This document shows positions 23,006 to 34,895 of a stretch of DNA of 64,000 bases, in pieces (the first letter of the stretch is position 1; each line of letters opens with the position of its first letter). The notes beneath the pieces were generated by a model. It was given only the letters and a program-made list of their open reading frames with translations, did no database searches and had not been told where the DNA came from. The position numbers were made by a program, and so were the translations under genes. This DNA comes from Membranipora membranacea (taxonomy: Eukaryota; Bryozoa; Gymnolaemata; Cheilostomatida; Membraniporidae): the NCBI GenBank assembly GCA_914767715.1, contig OU612066.1, forward strand, positions 12,341,001 through 12,405,000, in the 5' to 3' direction.

Positions 23006-25709
23006 ATGGCATCCTACAGTTCAGAGAGGGATTCTGCTTACAAAGCAGCGGTGAGCTCTGATAAGTCCACTCTGTCTGATCAACTACAGCAGTTAGATTT
23101 CGTGAGTGGCTGGACCCATGAGGAGATTCTTGTCTACCTACTGCACACATTTAAACAACTAGCAGGGGCTGATGCCGTTGCAGTTCTTGAGAGGAAAATG
23201 AGTTTCCATGGTTATAAGGTTGTCGGGAGTCTAATCAAAGATGCTCTACCGGTGAAGATGCGACAACTTGAAACAGGAAGTCAGGCAGAACTAGTGCATG
23301 CTGTCAATGAGTTCGTACCTGGAGACAACTGGAGTATTGGAAATATGGCAGCAGAGAAAGATATTATGGCTGTAGCAGCACTAACAGACATTATAAGACA
23401 AAATGCAGAGATAAGCATCATACCAATAGTGGAAAACAAGTGCTTCCTCAGGATGAAGCTGAGGCTAAACCCAGGCGTACAAATAGAGGCAGACAGTTTA
23501 CTGTCAAAGCTGCTAGTCAGCTACAACGGGCAAATATACATCTCACCGCTGAAATTCATGCAACAGGTTGCACTTGGCCTGGGAAAGGCTTATGACAAAC
23601 TAAAGGAGACAGACTACTTTAAGAACTTATCTGAGCACTATTTCATGGCTGAGTTTGAGGAGCATGGAGCCGCTGTGATGGTATCGTTCCATGAGGTGCC
23701 ACCTACTAGCAGCCTGTTAGCAGATTTACTGGAGAAGAAAAACTTGAAGCCGCGACTTCTCGTTAATGGTGTACCACAGCCTGATAGAGTGAAACCAGAG
23801 GAGGTCACAAAGCCAGGAGCAAAAGTACAAATCAAATTTGAGAAAGCTCAACCTGGCGAGGGTGTCCCAGTCGAAGACCCATTCCATGGGTTTAGAGAAG
23901 AAATGGCCGCTGATGTTGATATTGTCCCAGCAATCCATCTGCCTCTCTGGCCATCTGCATTAAAAGAATGGAAAACACGAGACCGAATGTGGCCTTCCAA
24001 ACCACTGATTCAGAAGATTATCAAGGAAGGAGTGATGATAGTGCATAAAGCACCTAAAAATGGCTGTGAGTTAACTGACTGGCGCCTCTCTTTCTCCAAA
24101 GCAGAGATAATGCTGATATCCAACACAGAGTTTCCCTGCCGACAGCACGCACACAGAATCTTCAAGTCATTCATCAATCACATGATGAGACCTGCGCCTA
24201 AACTAGTCACCAGCTATCACTGTAAGACTGTGCTTCTCTGGGCCTGTGAGAGAATTCCACCAGAACATTGGACATGGGATAGACTCAGCTTCTGTGTACT
24301 AGGTCAGTGTTTTGAGTGTTTAGAGGCAAAGATTTCCAACTCACGTACTCTTATTAATTTTACTCGAAGCAAAAAAGAATCTATGAATCTTCATTTGATT
24401 GAGTTTGATCAACTTGCTCCCACTAGAGCCGACAAAAGGGGGCCTATAAGTATCATGGAAGGTACCCAAAAAGTAAAAAGTAGGCAATTGGGTCAAACTC
24501 ATCATCAATCTTAAATTGCATCATTGATATAACACTAGCTAGGTGGACACTCAATATTCAATTGCAGTCAATTCTATTATAGGTCTAATTGATGACATGA
24601 TAGCTTGTATTGCAAAGAAGTCGTGTCCCCACTACTTTGTACCTGAGGTCAATTTGTTTGAGAATGTACCAGATGACTTTCTGCAGACATGCGGACAGAA
24701 GCTTGTAGAGTTGCGTAAGAATTTCCCAGACAGACACCTCCTCCAACATGCCAGGTCTGATGGGTGAGTGTCAGACAAACATCCAGGACCCAGGTCCTTG
24801 ATAAATTGATGTGACATTTTCTGTGACTATCTCTAAGAAAATGATATGATCAGATTAGGGGTACAGAATAAGATGGATTATTTCCCCTATAACAATAAAT
24901 CTCTATACGTTTTTTTTGCAAGCATCTATCTGATGTGGAGTGCTCTTCAGTTTGAGTTAAGTTTGAGTTGAAAATTTTTGAGTTGTGTTCCCTGGATCTG
25001 TGAACAGACAACAGTCAAAATGGTCTTATTCCAACCACCCTCCAAATTTGAATTTTCAGGATATTAACTTGCAGTGTGCACCTTATCATCATTGCAGCAT
25101 CGAGATGGGTTACATTTTGTCTGAACTTGGAGTCAAACCCAGTAAAAAGTTACTCTCACAAGAACCACGTGCAGCTAATGTTCTCAAAGAAGAACACTAT
25201 GTGTCAAGATTTTTACCATATCACCAACTTATGGCTGACGGAGCGGAGATTCACTTATTACTTCTCAAGTAAGCAGGAAAGGATCTTGTAGACAATTTTA
25301 TATTTGTCATGTCAAGGATTTGAAACCCACTTCCAACTCCTTGGTCACATCAATCATTTGATTTGGGTATTTTTGTAAAACCCTGCAATATAATTGATAT
25401 ATGGTGAGCTTGGTCAACATCAGTTGGCATGATGAACCAGTTTGAATGAAGGGCGTCAAGAATAAATTGCAAAAAAAAGGGGCTATGTGTTTTGATTTGA
25501 TGCTGAATTGTAGGTATAAGTATGGGATAAGTGATACAGAGTATAAAGCATTGCGTCGTTTAGTGGAGGATGATGAACAGCAGGCCAGAGAGAATCCTTA
25601 TGTACAGGAATATAACAGACAGATGGTGAGCTGGGACGAAACACTGAGAGCCTTGGACATGTCTGAGGAAAAGTATGAGGAGTACAAAGAAAACCTTACT
25701 TTTTTTTAA
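23006..25709 (+). CDS. Mab-21 domain, cGAS-like receptor (cGLR)-type nucleotidyltransferase-fold protein
   Basis: Four exons (23006-24302, 24583-24763, 25098-25268, 25514-25709; phases 1, 2, 2) give 614 residues. Residues about 105-480 match the Mab-21/cGAS fold: E117-K-D119-I-M aligns with the catalytic E-x-D of cGAS. DVDIVPAI....WP (302-316) carries the third Asp (D305); TDWRLSFSKAE and TSYHCKTVLLWAC match the C-terminal lobe. CPHYFVPEVNLF in exon 2 is the family's YF(I/V)P..NLF block. Residues 1-100 are helical-looking and unassigned. The usual GS motif before the E-x-D is not obvious (G106-D107 is nearest). The cGAS zinc-ribbon cysteines are absent. The acidic tail (EDDEQQARENPYVQEYNRQM) is unassigned. 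Animal cGLRs make cyclic dinucleotides that signal through STING, but activity here is unproven; a non-enzymatic Mab-21 relative is the alternative. The ATG directly abuts an acceptor (TATTTTAG), so 5'UTR exons lie upstream. AATAAA follows near 25858. Confidence 0.88.
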
Positions 25710-26433
25710 GTAAACTCTCATACTTGTTAGTTGGTCTGTAGCCAAATTCGACCCAAACCAAATACAAAGAGCGAATGTAAAAATGTCCGTCTCCTGTTTC
25801 CCAGAATGACCAACCATCTCTAACAAATTGTACAGCAGGGAAGGAAAAACCAGTTGAACAATAAATTTTTTTACCCAAATGTTCTCATGTTACATAAGAA
25901 TTTATGGTTAGTAAAACCATTACTGATTGAATATTTTATGTTTACAATTATGTTATCTTTATTAATTACTTGAAAGCACCTGATTAATAAATGTTACAAA
26001 ACTTTTATTGTATGTTGTAAATTGACTGTAGAACAAGCCTGTACTAGAATATAGTCGCTATGTACGGAAAGGTAAGGAAAAACACCGGAAGACTAAAATA
26101 TTGTTGAATACAACAGGGTAATTTTGGTTGGTTAAAATTGCAAGTTTCGTCTCTGTCACAAGACTGAGAAATAGAGGTGCCTTAAGGGCGCAGCCGCCAT
26201 ATTCGGCGCCAAGTTGCTCAACATATGACTAAGACATTACAGAGATGCTTTTACTCGTTTGTGGCTAAGCTTGACTGAGGTTTTTCAGGAATTGACTAAA
26301 TGTGATTTAAACACGGAAACACATTAACAATATAATAAATCACAATATTTTTATCAGATCTCATTAAAGCCTGTAAAATAGAAGATCCTATGATGTAAGC
26401 TTGGTGAGAAAAATACTATTAAGCCTGATATAA
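25710..26433. other. Tail-to-tail 3' region between Mab-21 and MINPP1-type genes
   Basis: No coding sequence is supported. Plus-strand AATAAA lies near 25858, and TTTATT (minus-strand AATAAA) occurs near 25965 and 26003. Confidence 0.5.
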
Positions 26434-29166
26434 TTACAATTCTGTATGACCATCTTCAGGTTCACTAATATCATTCTTACACATACCATTAAAATCACAG
26501 TGATGTATAAACTGGTAATAGTGTGTCTCAAATAGGCGCAGATCCACCGCTAATTTATCGGTAAACGGAAAAGGTACAGGGTGTTCATTCATAATCACCT
26601 GCACCATGTGCTTGTTGAGGTTTTCAGGCCAATCAGGGTGGGTATCCTGAGGCCCTTCCTCACAGGTATAGGCTACAAAGGCTAAGTTTGTTGTGAATGG
26701 CGTTACAAAGCTTGTTCTGAATTTTCTGGTATCCTTATGGTGAAGGTAGTTATCAGATCGAAGTGGTACCTCGTCTTGGAAGAGTCCGATCAGAGACAGG
26801 AGAGGTAATACTGTCTCAGCATGACCGAAATACAGAGAAACTCCTGGTGCACTGCAGCATAGAGAAAAGAGACATTTCACTGGGTGCCATTGTGCCTTTA
26901 AGCAAGTTATACAGAGGATGGACATTTTTGGCATGGGTTTCCACTGTTACTGCTTCACTTCCAAGAAAATGTACCCTGCAATATTTGATAGTTAGCAGCA
27001 GCCTGAGAACCCTGGCTATTGGTGTTATTGAACATGACATATATGACTAAAACTGATGTATCAAAATTTGAGAAATCATCCGAATTGAGAAAAATACCAA
27101 TGACTGATATAGATAATTATATTATATCCTCCTCAGCTGCTACACTTTTTTGTGCTGGCTTCGTTAAGAGACTGATGTTGTTCTTGCAATGAGTTCAAAC
27201 TTCAAGCTGATTGGCCGTACAAATTCTACGCCTACAGTAGAAGACATGATTGAAACTCACCTGTCATCAGAGTTAGCTTGATGGATATTATTCATGACAT
27301 CAGATAAAAGAGGGCAGCTCTGTTCATAATTCAGAGTGTATCCGTATGATTTTTTCCAAAAAGCCTGCAAAAATTAGCACAAGTTTAAAGTAGAATCAAA
27401 TTGAATCAATTATACTCATTTAGAGCACATCTGGAACACTACATAGGTTTGTTCCGTGCCCGATACTATAACAATGAACTACTGTTATAACATCTTACTG
27501 AATAGACTAGGCACTGTGGGTGGAATGAATTATTTTATACGTAGAAAGACACAAGACTACATATGTACTGTCCCAATTATAAATTACTACCAGTAACAAA
27601 ATGAGAATCAATGAAGAAAATATGATATAAATGATTTTTGTCTAGTCTATACAACAAAGTGAAAAAAAGACAAATCTACAATCGCTTTATAAATACCTTC
27701 AAGTCAAATGTGTACTCGAGAACTTTAGATTCTTCTTTGGAGATAAGATCACACCATGGAGATGAGTGATCCTCAGATCGCAAAGCTGTCTCAAAACCAC
27801 ATATCACCCAGATCGACCTCAAATCATCTGAAATTTGTAAGATTCAAATTCAGATATGTATAATGCATAAAAATCAAACACCAAAGCTGCACCAACATTG
27901 CCGATTAAATTGGTGGTTGAATAGCCTGATTAATTGGAATGTAAGTAAACTCAGATTTAGATTGGATCGGATCACACTTGCCCAGTTAAAACAAGTAAAA
28001 AGGATGTTCATTGCAACAAACTTTTTTTACAGGTGACAAAGACAGTGATGTTGATAGGCTGTAAATTTAAGTGATTGAAACCAGAGGAGGGTGATATCAT
28101 CAGAAACATAGTCTTTCTTGCAATATACCCTTGAAGATCACTCTCAATACAACCATTTACCTGCGGTTATGTGATCAGCACCACCATCTTTAGCTATTCT
28201 CTGACTCACTTTCCTGGCTGCTTCCCTTATCTCTGGACCATATCTAAACTTATCAAACTCGGCCATCGCAACGTCCTCATTTGCCTCAACCTGAAGTAAT
28301 GAACAAACAAAATATTAATCTAGCTATGAAAGATTTGCCATTGGAACATGAAAAGAAATACTTCTGTATGTATGGTATGCATGAGCAAGTGAGGGTAAAA
28401 ATTACAATTTACATCCACCATACATGAAATATCACCTTGATTTTAGTTATTTAAGTGATCATGCCTAGATCATGAATCGTACCTGATAATTGTACTCTTT
28501 GCATTGCTCAAAGAATCTCATCAAATCATTTCTCAGACTCAGTTTGGAGAATATCTGTTCTTCCTCCACATCGTTGAGACTACGTGACAGTCCCTTGGAG
28601 AATGCTTTAGCACTATCTATGGCGCGCTGTGTTTTGCTAGACATCATCTCAAAATCATCTGTGTCGTGTGCCAATGAGGACTTGAATAATTCAGGGAACG
28701 CCTTGACCAGCCGTTTTGCTATTTCAATATTTTCCTGAGCACCGTTTCCAGCTAGCTGTTTTTCATTATCCTTCGTGAAATCATTATGCCATCCCTTGAT
28801 AGCCAAGTATTCATCTTTCAGTTCCATATCTTCCAGCTTTGTCAGCAGTTCAGCAGTCCGTTTGACGTCACCAGAGCTAGGAAATCGAGTACCGTGCCGC
28901 AGCACCATACTCAACTGACTAGGACTACATTGAGCCGGGTAAAACTGTTCCTTACTTATATCTGGCAATGGCTGAGATTTGACACCAGATGCAGAAACAT
29001 AATCACTGAACCAGCGTCTGGCGAGTTTGTATGGCGTCTTAGTAGAGAAGAGAGTTTGATCGAGATATGATGGCTGAGATTCCTTCCTCACAGCGAAAAC
29101 AAGCAAGCTGCTGCACAATAGAAGGGTGATGAGCATTTTTTTGTGTATTCGTTGTGTGACTGTCAT
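26434..29166 (-). CDS. MINPP1: Multiple inositol-polyphosphate phosphatase (histidine acid phosphatase)
   Basis: Five exons (28483-29166, 28161-28290, 27697-27827, 27261-27364, 26434-26851) close in phase to 488 residues; human MINPP1 has 487. The enzyme removes phosphates from InsP6 and InsP5 in the ER lumen or outside the cell. Residues 11-26 (MLITLLLCSSLLVFAV) are a signal peptide. R90-H-G-T-R-F-P is the RHGxRxP catalytic motif with nucleophile H91. H360-A-E-T is the MINPP-type HAE proton-donor motif, embedded in LYFGHAETVLPLLSLIGLF. The protein ends HTEL, resembling the KDEL/SDEL ER-retrieval signal of vertebrate MINPP1. The last intron uses the acceptor at 26852 (ATGCTGCAG). Using the upstream CAG instead breaks the frame. 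The gene is convergent with the Mab-21 gene. Confidence 0.95.
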
Positions 29167-29806
29167 ATCTTGATCTAAAGCAGAAAAGCATTTGATTATG
29201 AGTGTCCAGGGCTAACTGAGAACAGTAGTGGTATCACAAAATTGTCATTCAATAGCCTACAAGAGGCGACACTTTGCCGTAACCAGGACAAAACACTTTT
29301 TTTGTTGAAACACGGCAGAGTTGGAAAACCTCATGCGCCCATTAGCCAGATGATCCAAGTGTGCTGTTCTGCCCAGAGTGCTTTTAAATCCAAACAATAC
29401 AATGGCTTAGGAGCAGTCTAGTTACTTATGCTTATGCGAGTCCAGTTAATACAAAATATTACCATAATCAGCCTAACCTCTACTAGCCTTGTCACACGGC
29501 GTGCACAGGAGTCGCGTTACAAGGCTAACATTTACCTATTATGCATTATTATTATTATGTAATGATGATGCCTAACAACATTTATAAAAACAAACAAAAC
29601 ATACTTACTTACATCAACTTACATCAAAGACGACATCACGCTAGACCGCCTAGGGGGCGTAAGGGGCGTGCCTCAGTTTTTGGACATAACTACATAAGGT
29701 TTGGACATTGTTCCAGAATACCATCCCATGGGAAGGGCATTTGGGTTCAGAGCGGGTACAAGTACCCATCTAGTAGGGCATCAGTAGTATTGTCCTCTGA
29801 TTGTCC
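29167..29806. other. Upstream region of MINPP1-type gene
   Basis: No coding sequence is supported. It contains the palindromic mini-element at 29484-29526. The part right of about 29640 may be 3' flank of the LINE copy. Confidence 0.5.
29484..29526. mobile_element. 43-bp palindromic mini-element
   Basis: TAGCCTTGTCACACG at the left and CGCGTTACAAGGCTA at the right form an imperfect inverted repeat around a GC-rich loop. The flanking 9-mers AACCTCTAC and AACATTTAC agree at 7 of 9 positions, a possible decayed target duplication if the element ends at AAGGCT. Same family as 22178-22211. Confidence 0.6.
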
Positions 29807-30897
29807 TTAGATTTTCAAATCCCGTATTGTCCGGGGCAGAAAACTGTTATGAAAACAGTTCCCTGTGGCAGCGATAGAGCGTGGCTCGTTCCGTGTTTGT
29901 GATCTTGTCGAGACTGTAGTATGAGGCTGGTTTATTATTTCATCGTAGGATGAGCAGAGTACAGGGTGGGCCTCCTCTCTTGACAGCACCTTATTTAGGA
30001 GCTTTACCCTGGAGTTCTTCTGTCGAATTACTAGCTGTTCCAGCTGCAATTTCTCCTTTGCTTTCCTAACAACCCTCCTCCCCTTCAATCCACAGATCAT
30101 TCTCACACCTTGGTTTTGCACAATCTCGAGTGCCTCGATCTCCCTCTTTGTGGAAGGATCCCAGTAGAGACCAGTAGAGACCTCGTCTGATCATCCCGAT
30201 CTGCTTTCTGGCGCTGCAGATTTTGGCGGCTATGTGGTCAGTGAACTTTAGGTCTGACTGCAGTATAACATCCAAGTATTTGCAGTGATCTGTGTGCTCC
30301 AGCACTATATTGTCCATAGTGCACTCTGGGACTGTTCTCTGAGGATGGAAGGCAATAATCTTACACTTCTTAGCATTAAAACTCATCCCTCAGGTTTTAG
30401 CCCAGGTGTTCAGTGACTCCAAGTTGGCTTGAAATCTCTCCTCATCATTTGTGTTGTCTACATTTTGGTACATCAGGGTATCATCAGCAATGAGGCCAGC
30501 AGAGCAATCAACATGACTGGGGAGATCGTTGATATACACCAAAAACAACACTGGACCCAACACCGAGCCCTGTGGGACTCCGGATGTCACTGGAAGGGAT
30601 TCAGATTTAGCTCCATCCAGCACCACTGTCTGTGATCGGTTACACAGGAAGTCATGTATCCAGTCCAGCAGGTAGCTTTCCATACCAGGTATTCAGAAGT
30701 TTAATCGCACCGTATACTTCTATCTCTCCGCAGTTGGGTTCGTGTGATGCAGGATCATGGCCATGGAGGGCATGTGTCTTATTGAACTGGTTGTGAAAGT
30801 GAGTGTTTAATATTGTGGAGCATACTGCAGGGTCATCAGTGATGTCACCATCTGTATTGTTATTGAGCAGTGAGATATGCTGTTTTGGTCTCTGGTT
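29807..30897 (-). pseudogene. Truncated non-LTR retrotransposon (LINE) reverse transcriptase fragment
   Basis: Reading on the minus strand, 30897-30690 encodes a linker typical of LINE ORF2 (TDDPAVCSTILNTHFHNQFN). It jumps directly to palm-domain sequence at 30683-30393 with SGVPQGSVLGPVLF and a degraded active-site motif LIADDTLMY (normally FADD). The RT fingers between them are deleted. An in-frame TGA at 30390-30392 replaces an expected Trp before GMSFNAKKCK. A frameshift near 30121 leads into the thumb and C-terminal end (HNSFLPRTIRDLK), a hallmark of Jockey/CR1/L2-like LINEs. No endonuclease domain is present. The element is dead. Confidence 0.85.
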
Positions 30898-31536
30898 GTA
30901 GGACTATAACTAAGATATTACTACTTTATGCTGTACAAAGCCAGTTAACCTATTCCATTAAGTCACCAGTAAAGAGGTTATTGAATAGGTAGAGGAGCAA
31001 CATACTGTATGAAAATGAAGTCACGTTAGCACAACAAAGTAAGTAGTAGCAGACAACAACCACCACACAGCACGTAGTGTATATTTGTACTTAATGCAAG
31101 TACCCAGGAGAAGAAGATAATTCTATTCCTAGCAAGTATTGAAGTAGCTGAAGGTGTGGTTGGCATACAATGAAAGTGATTAATCCAGAGCCACAACACC
31201 AACAAATCTTTTTCTTCCAACAAATTTCAAAATCAGTGAGTTGAAGAAAATAGTCAGCAGGACTTTTCCAAATTTCATGAAAAGTAAAGTACACTGCATT
31301 CAAATATTTTGACTATGGTTTTCTATAATGCCTTTTTGCCTGCAAACGTAAAAATCTCAGCAAAACAATATTAGGTCTGCACCGAATAAATATCAAAATT
31401 ATATTGGGCTAATTATGAGAAACAGAATTCTATTGGACAGATGGTTTCATCGCTCAACTCTGAGTTGTGCAACACAAAAGTTGATCAGCACATTTTTCTT
31501 CACTTCTTCACCCCATTCCCTCTCTTATTAGTGAAG
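30898..31536. other. Region upstream of NFU1-type gene
   Basis: Contains the presumed promoter and 5'UTR of the NFU1-type gene. No coding sequence or repeat is recognised. Confidence 0.4.
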
Positions 31537-34430
31537 ATGTTTACTTCTGTGTCAAGGAGAGCATTACACATTTACACCAGGGGTCAATCCACCAATACTC
31601 TCTGTGGAACTAGCAAACAACACCAACAGAAATGGTACAACTACTTCAACAACAACATCTCTCCATGCAGGCAAGTGTGATTTGATTGTTTGTAGCAGAA
31701 TTACTTATATAATTATGTGGTAACATATGTAACCAAGGACACCAAGGAGTACACCACAGTTTGTGTACCAGTCATTTTTCCTTTGTTGGTCCAAGAAGTC
31801 AATTACACCTGGGTTGGTCCATGACTCCATCCCCTATGCTGTTTCTCATTTCCAAGAATTCAACTAGTAGGTGATACACCCCTTTCATTCTTCTCAAGAC
31901 TTATGCGCAGCAATGCAATGAAATAATACACAGAGAGTGAAAATAACACTCTAGTGGTGTTACTGCTCTGATTTACGTTTCAAGTCACTAACATGCCAGA
32001 GGATCATTTTCTTTTTACAGCCAGAAGTGTGTCGGACCAGCGGCAAGTGGTACAAGGAGCCTAACCCCGTCTGTTAACTTCTCCACACTCTCAAAACCAG
32101 AAAGCTGTAATCTTCTATCATATTCCAGGCTAAGAGCTTCCCATGTAGTTTGTAAGTTGGTGTTAGATGAAATTATTGCTGTTGGATACATTCTCTTCAT
32201 TGCAGTATCCTAGCCAATCACCTGAAAACATGGAGCTTATGTGTTGTTGCAACTTTTTAAAAACGCAATCGTATCTTCCGAAATTACCACTGGTGTCATT
32301 TGAAGGTTTGCAAAATTTCTCCATTCCCCTCTCAAGCTGTTGCGTTGGTGGCAATCACAGTGGTTGGTAACGCCTTAAAAGAGTATATGGTACGTTTCCT
32401 AGCGTGTTGATTACTGAATTGATTGCCTAACCTTTACTCATATTTATTTTCCAGCGAAGAGAGGATTGTTTATTCAGACCCTGGAGACACCCAATCCAAA
32501 CTGTCTCAAGTTCATACCTGGATGTGAGGTGATACCTGAGGGCACTATTGACTTCCCAAATATAAAAACAGCCAAAGAAGCACCTCTTGCTAAGTAAGAA
32601 CCTTAAACTTCCAATATTTAGGACATTTCTTGTGGACTGCTAAGAGTCGGTATTATATCCAGCCCTATGCGTGTACTAGCATGGCATCATTGACCTGCAT
32701 CTTTCAAGCAGTTTCATAACAACACTCCCTAGTCAAGTAATCTCGTTGATCTCAATAAAAAGAACTTGTTGCATCGTATTTGAAAACCAGTTTTATCCTC
32801 TATTGAGATACTATGTCTTGAAAGTGTGTGTGTCATATTGAAGAAATTGTAGGCTCTGAAACCAATCTAAATTAACTGTTTGCATATCATGATTTTTTGA
32901 CAGAGCTCTGTTCAGGTTACCAGGCATTGTGGGAGTATTTTTTGGTACAGATTTTATCACAGTAACTAAGGCAGATGATGATACTCTGGACTGGCTTGAG
33001 ATGAAAGCAGAAGTATTGGCTACTATCACAGATTTTTTAGCCAGTGGTATCCCCATCGTTAATGAAGGCTTTGAGCTCACACCTTCTATCACAGGTATTA
33101 AAACATTGACCATGACTATTTGTTCTTATTTAATATTGGAGTTGTCCCCTATTCATTTAGATATCATATCGGCTAGAGTTAGAATAGACAGTGATTGAGC
33201 AAGGAGTCTTTAACTCCTTGGTTTGAGCAATGAAGAGAGGGAGTTTATTGGTTTGAGGAAACTCTACTTATTTTTACTTCTCTCCCCTACCAGAAAAACA
33301 AGCAACGCATAGTAACACGTTCATTCCATTAAATATTGTGACTTGTAGAGATTGATGAGGATGATGATGACACTGTACAGTTTATCAAAGAATTATTGGA
33401 TACTAAAATCAGACCTACTGTACAGGAGGATGGTGGTGATATTCTATATGTGGTGAGTCTGACAGGCTATTGTGACAAAACAAAATCTGCAATCAGAAGG
33501 CCGGGTGATAAAGTCAGCCAAGTATTATTACAGTCTGGTTTGATTATAATACACATTTTATTTTGGCAGACACTCAACCTTGTAGGATGTTTCCCTTAAA
33601 TATGACAATTGATGGAAGAAAGGTGCTAAGTAATTTAGGAATGAGTGGCAAATGAAGGAAATGGTCATGCTAGTAAAACACTCATATGTCCGGAACCGGA
33701 TAGATTATATGTAGGGAAGTATATTAAAACTACAAAGAAAACTTTCTACTGTAAAAGTAAGGACATCGTGTAACTAACCAATGAACTAAAACCAGAACTT
33801 TAGTTCATCAGTGTAACATTGTTTTACGTGTCACTCTCATTATTTGCAGGGTTTCGATGAGGAGTCAGGGGTGTTGAAGCTGAAGATGCAGGGAGCCTGC
33901 ACGGGATGCCCAAGCTCTTCTGTTACTTTGAAAGCTGGCGTACAAAATATGATGCAGTTCTATATACCTGAAGTCAAGCGCGTAGAGCAGGTAAGAAAAA
34001 TATCCATAACAATCAACAACTCACTACATCAGAGTTGTACTGCCCACTGTCATAGCCTTTTTGGTATATACCTTTGCTGCTAGTGCTGCCCTTGTTAGAC
34101 TGACAAAAATGTGTAGCTCCAGCATCTAAAAATTAAACAAATTAAAAAAACTCACAGAATACCATCATTCAACTGACTAGGTATGCATATTGACTGGGTT
34201 ATGATTTTATGGAATGTCATGCATGAAAGTAGCAATGTCTGGTGTTAGAAGTTTGGAGTTATCCCCTTAATATACAAGGGAGGACAACTAAATTAAAACT
34301 GTAAGATTAAGATATAAAGCAATGGTCTCTCTTTATAACCCTATAGGTGGAAGATGAAGAAGATGAGGTGTCTAAGGCAGCTTTTGAAGAGGTCGAGTTG
34401 AACTTGAGAAACAGACCTAAACCAACATAG
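31537..34430 (+). CDS. NFU1: NFU1-type mitochondrial iron-sulfur cluster scaffold
   Basis: Seven exons (31537-31670, 32129-32151, 32455-32593, 32904-33094, 33349-33452, 33850-33990, 34347-34430) total 816 nt, or 271 residues; human NFU1 has 254. NFU1 binds a 4Fe-4S cluster and helps deliver it to lipoyl synthase and other mitochondrial enzymes. Exons 1-2 encode an Arg/Ser-rich presequence. Exons 3-4 are the NFU N domain ([31 protein letters not shown]). Exons 5-6 are the NFU C domain ([12 protein letters not shown], then [14 protein letters not shown] with the CxxC cluster ligands). Exon 7 is an acidic tail. Intron 1 begins GC (TGCAG|GCAAGT). Exon 2 is only 23 nt, with good splice sites on both sides, and is needed to keep frame. 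Confidence 0.93.
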
Positions 34431-34459
34431 AGCCATGTAAACACAATGTCTAGTAGGTA

Positions 34460-34768
34460 ATGTTGTGCAGCTTGATGGATGGTCAAGAGCTGGACCAGAT
34501 TTTGTGGAACCATTCCAACCAGCGAACGGATTACTGGTTGAACTATCATATTTATTGGCTTAAACTTTTACTCTCAAATGGCATAATCAGTGATGATACA
34601 ATAGTGGTTCTACTGGGGTTCTACAACTTACAGACGGACGTTAACATTTTAGACTGTCACAAGCAATATTGCAGTGTTATGCCAATCTTTTTTCCAAGTT
34701 CAAATTCTTGTAACAGCTTTAAGTGGAGAACCATCTTCGTTAGTTGGATAAACTCAGCATCACTGTGA
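34460..34768 (+). other. Unassigned 102-codon open frame just after NFU1-type gene
   Basis: An ATG-led frame (MDGQELDQILWNH...) begins 30 bases after the NFU1 stop. It could be a first exon of a small downstream gene or just 3'UTR. No domain is recognised, and no convincing donor joins it in phase to the next exon-like segment at 34896. Confidence 0.15.
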
Positions 34769-34895
34769 CTTGGTAATATACTGCTAAATGTATTGTGACT
34801 GCTGCACTGAGAGAAATTTCTGTTTTCCAAAGTAAATATCCTTTTGTTCGTATAGCCCATTAGCCAAATTATAATTTTCACATGTACTGTTCCAG

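Noticed and set aside
24303-24514. Read-through extension of Mab-21 exon 1 (70 residues after VLG)
   Set aside because: A canonical donor at 24303 joins exon 2 in frame and restores the family block CPHYFVPEVNLF.
25076-25291. Alternative frame of Mab-21 exon 3 using acceptors at about 25060 or 25075
   Set aside because: That frame gives low-complexity sequence without a usable in-phase donor; the acceptor at 25097 closes all phases to the stop at 25709.
26763-27050. Open frames across the last MINPP1 intron, including a minus frame reading into VHFLGSEAVTVETH
   Set aside because: Using the upstream acceptor leads to a stop and loses the HAET motif; the acceptor at 26852 restores family sequence and exact length.
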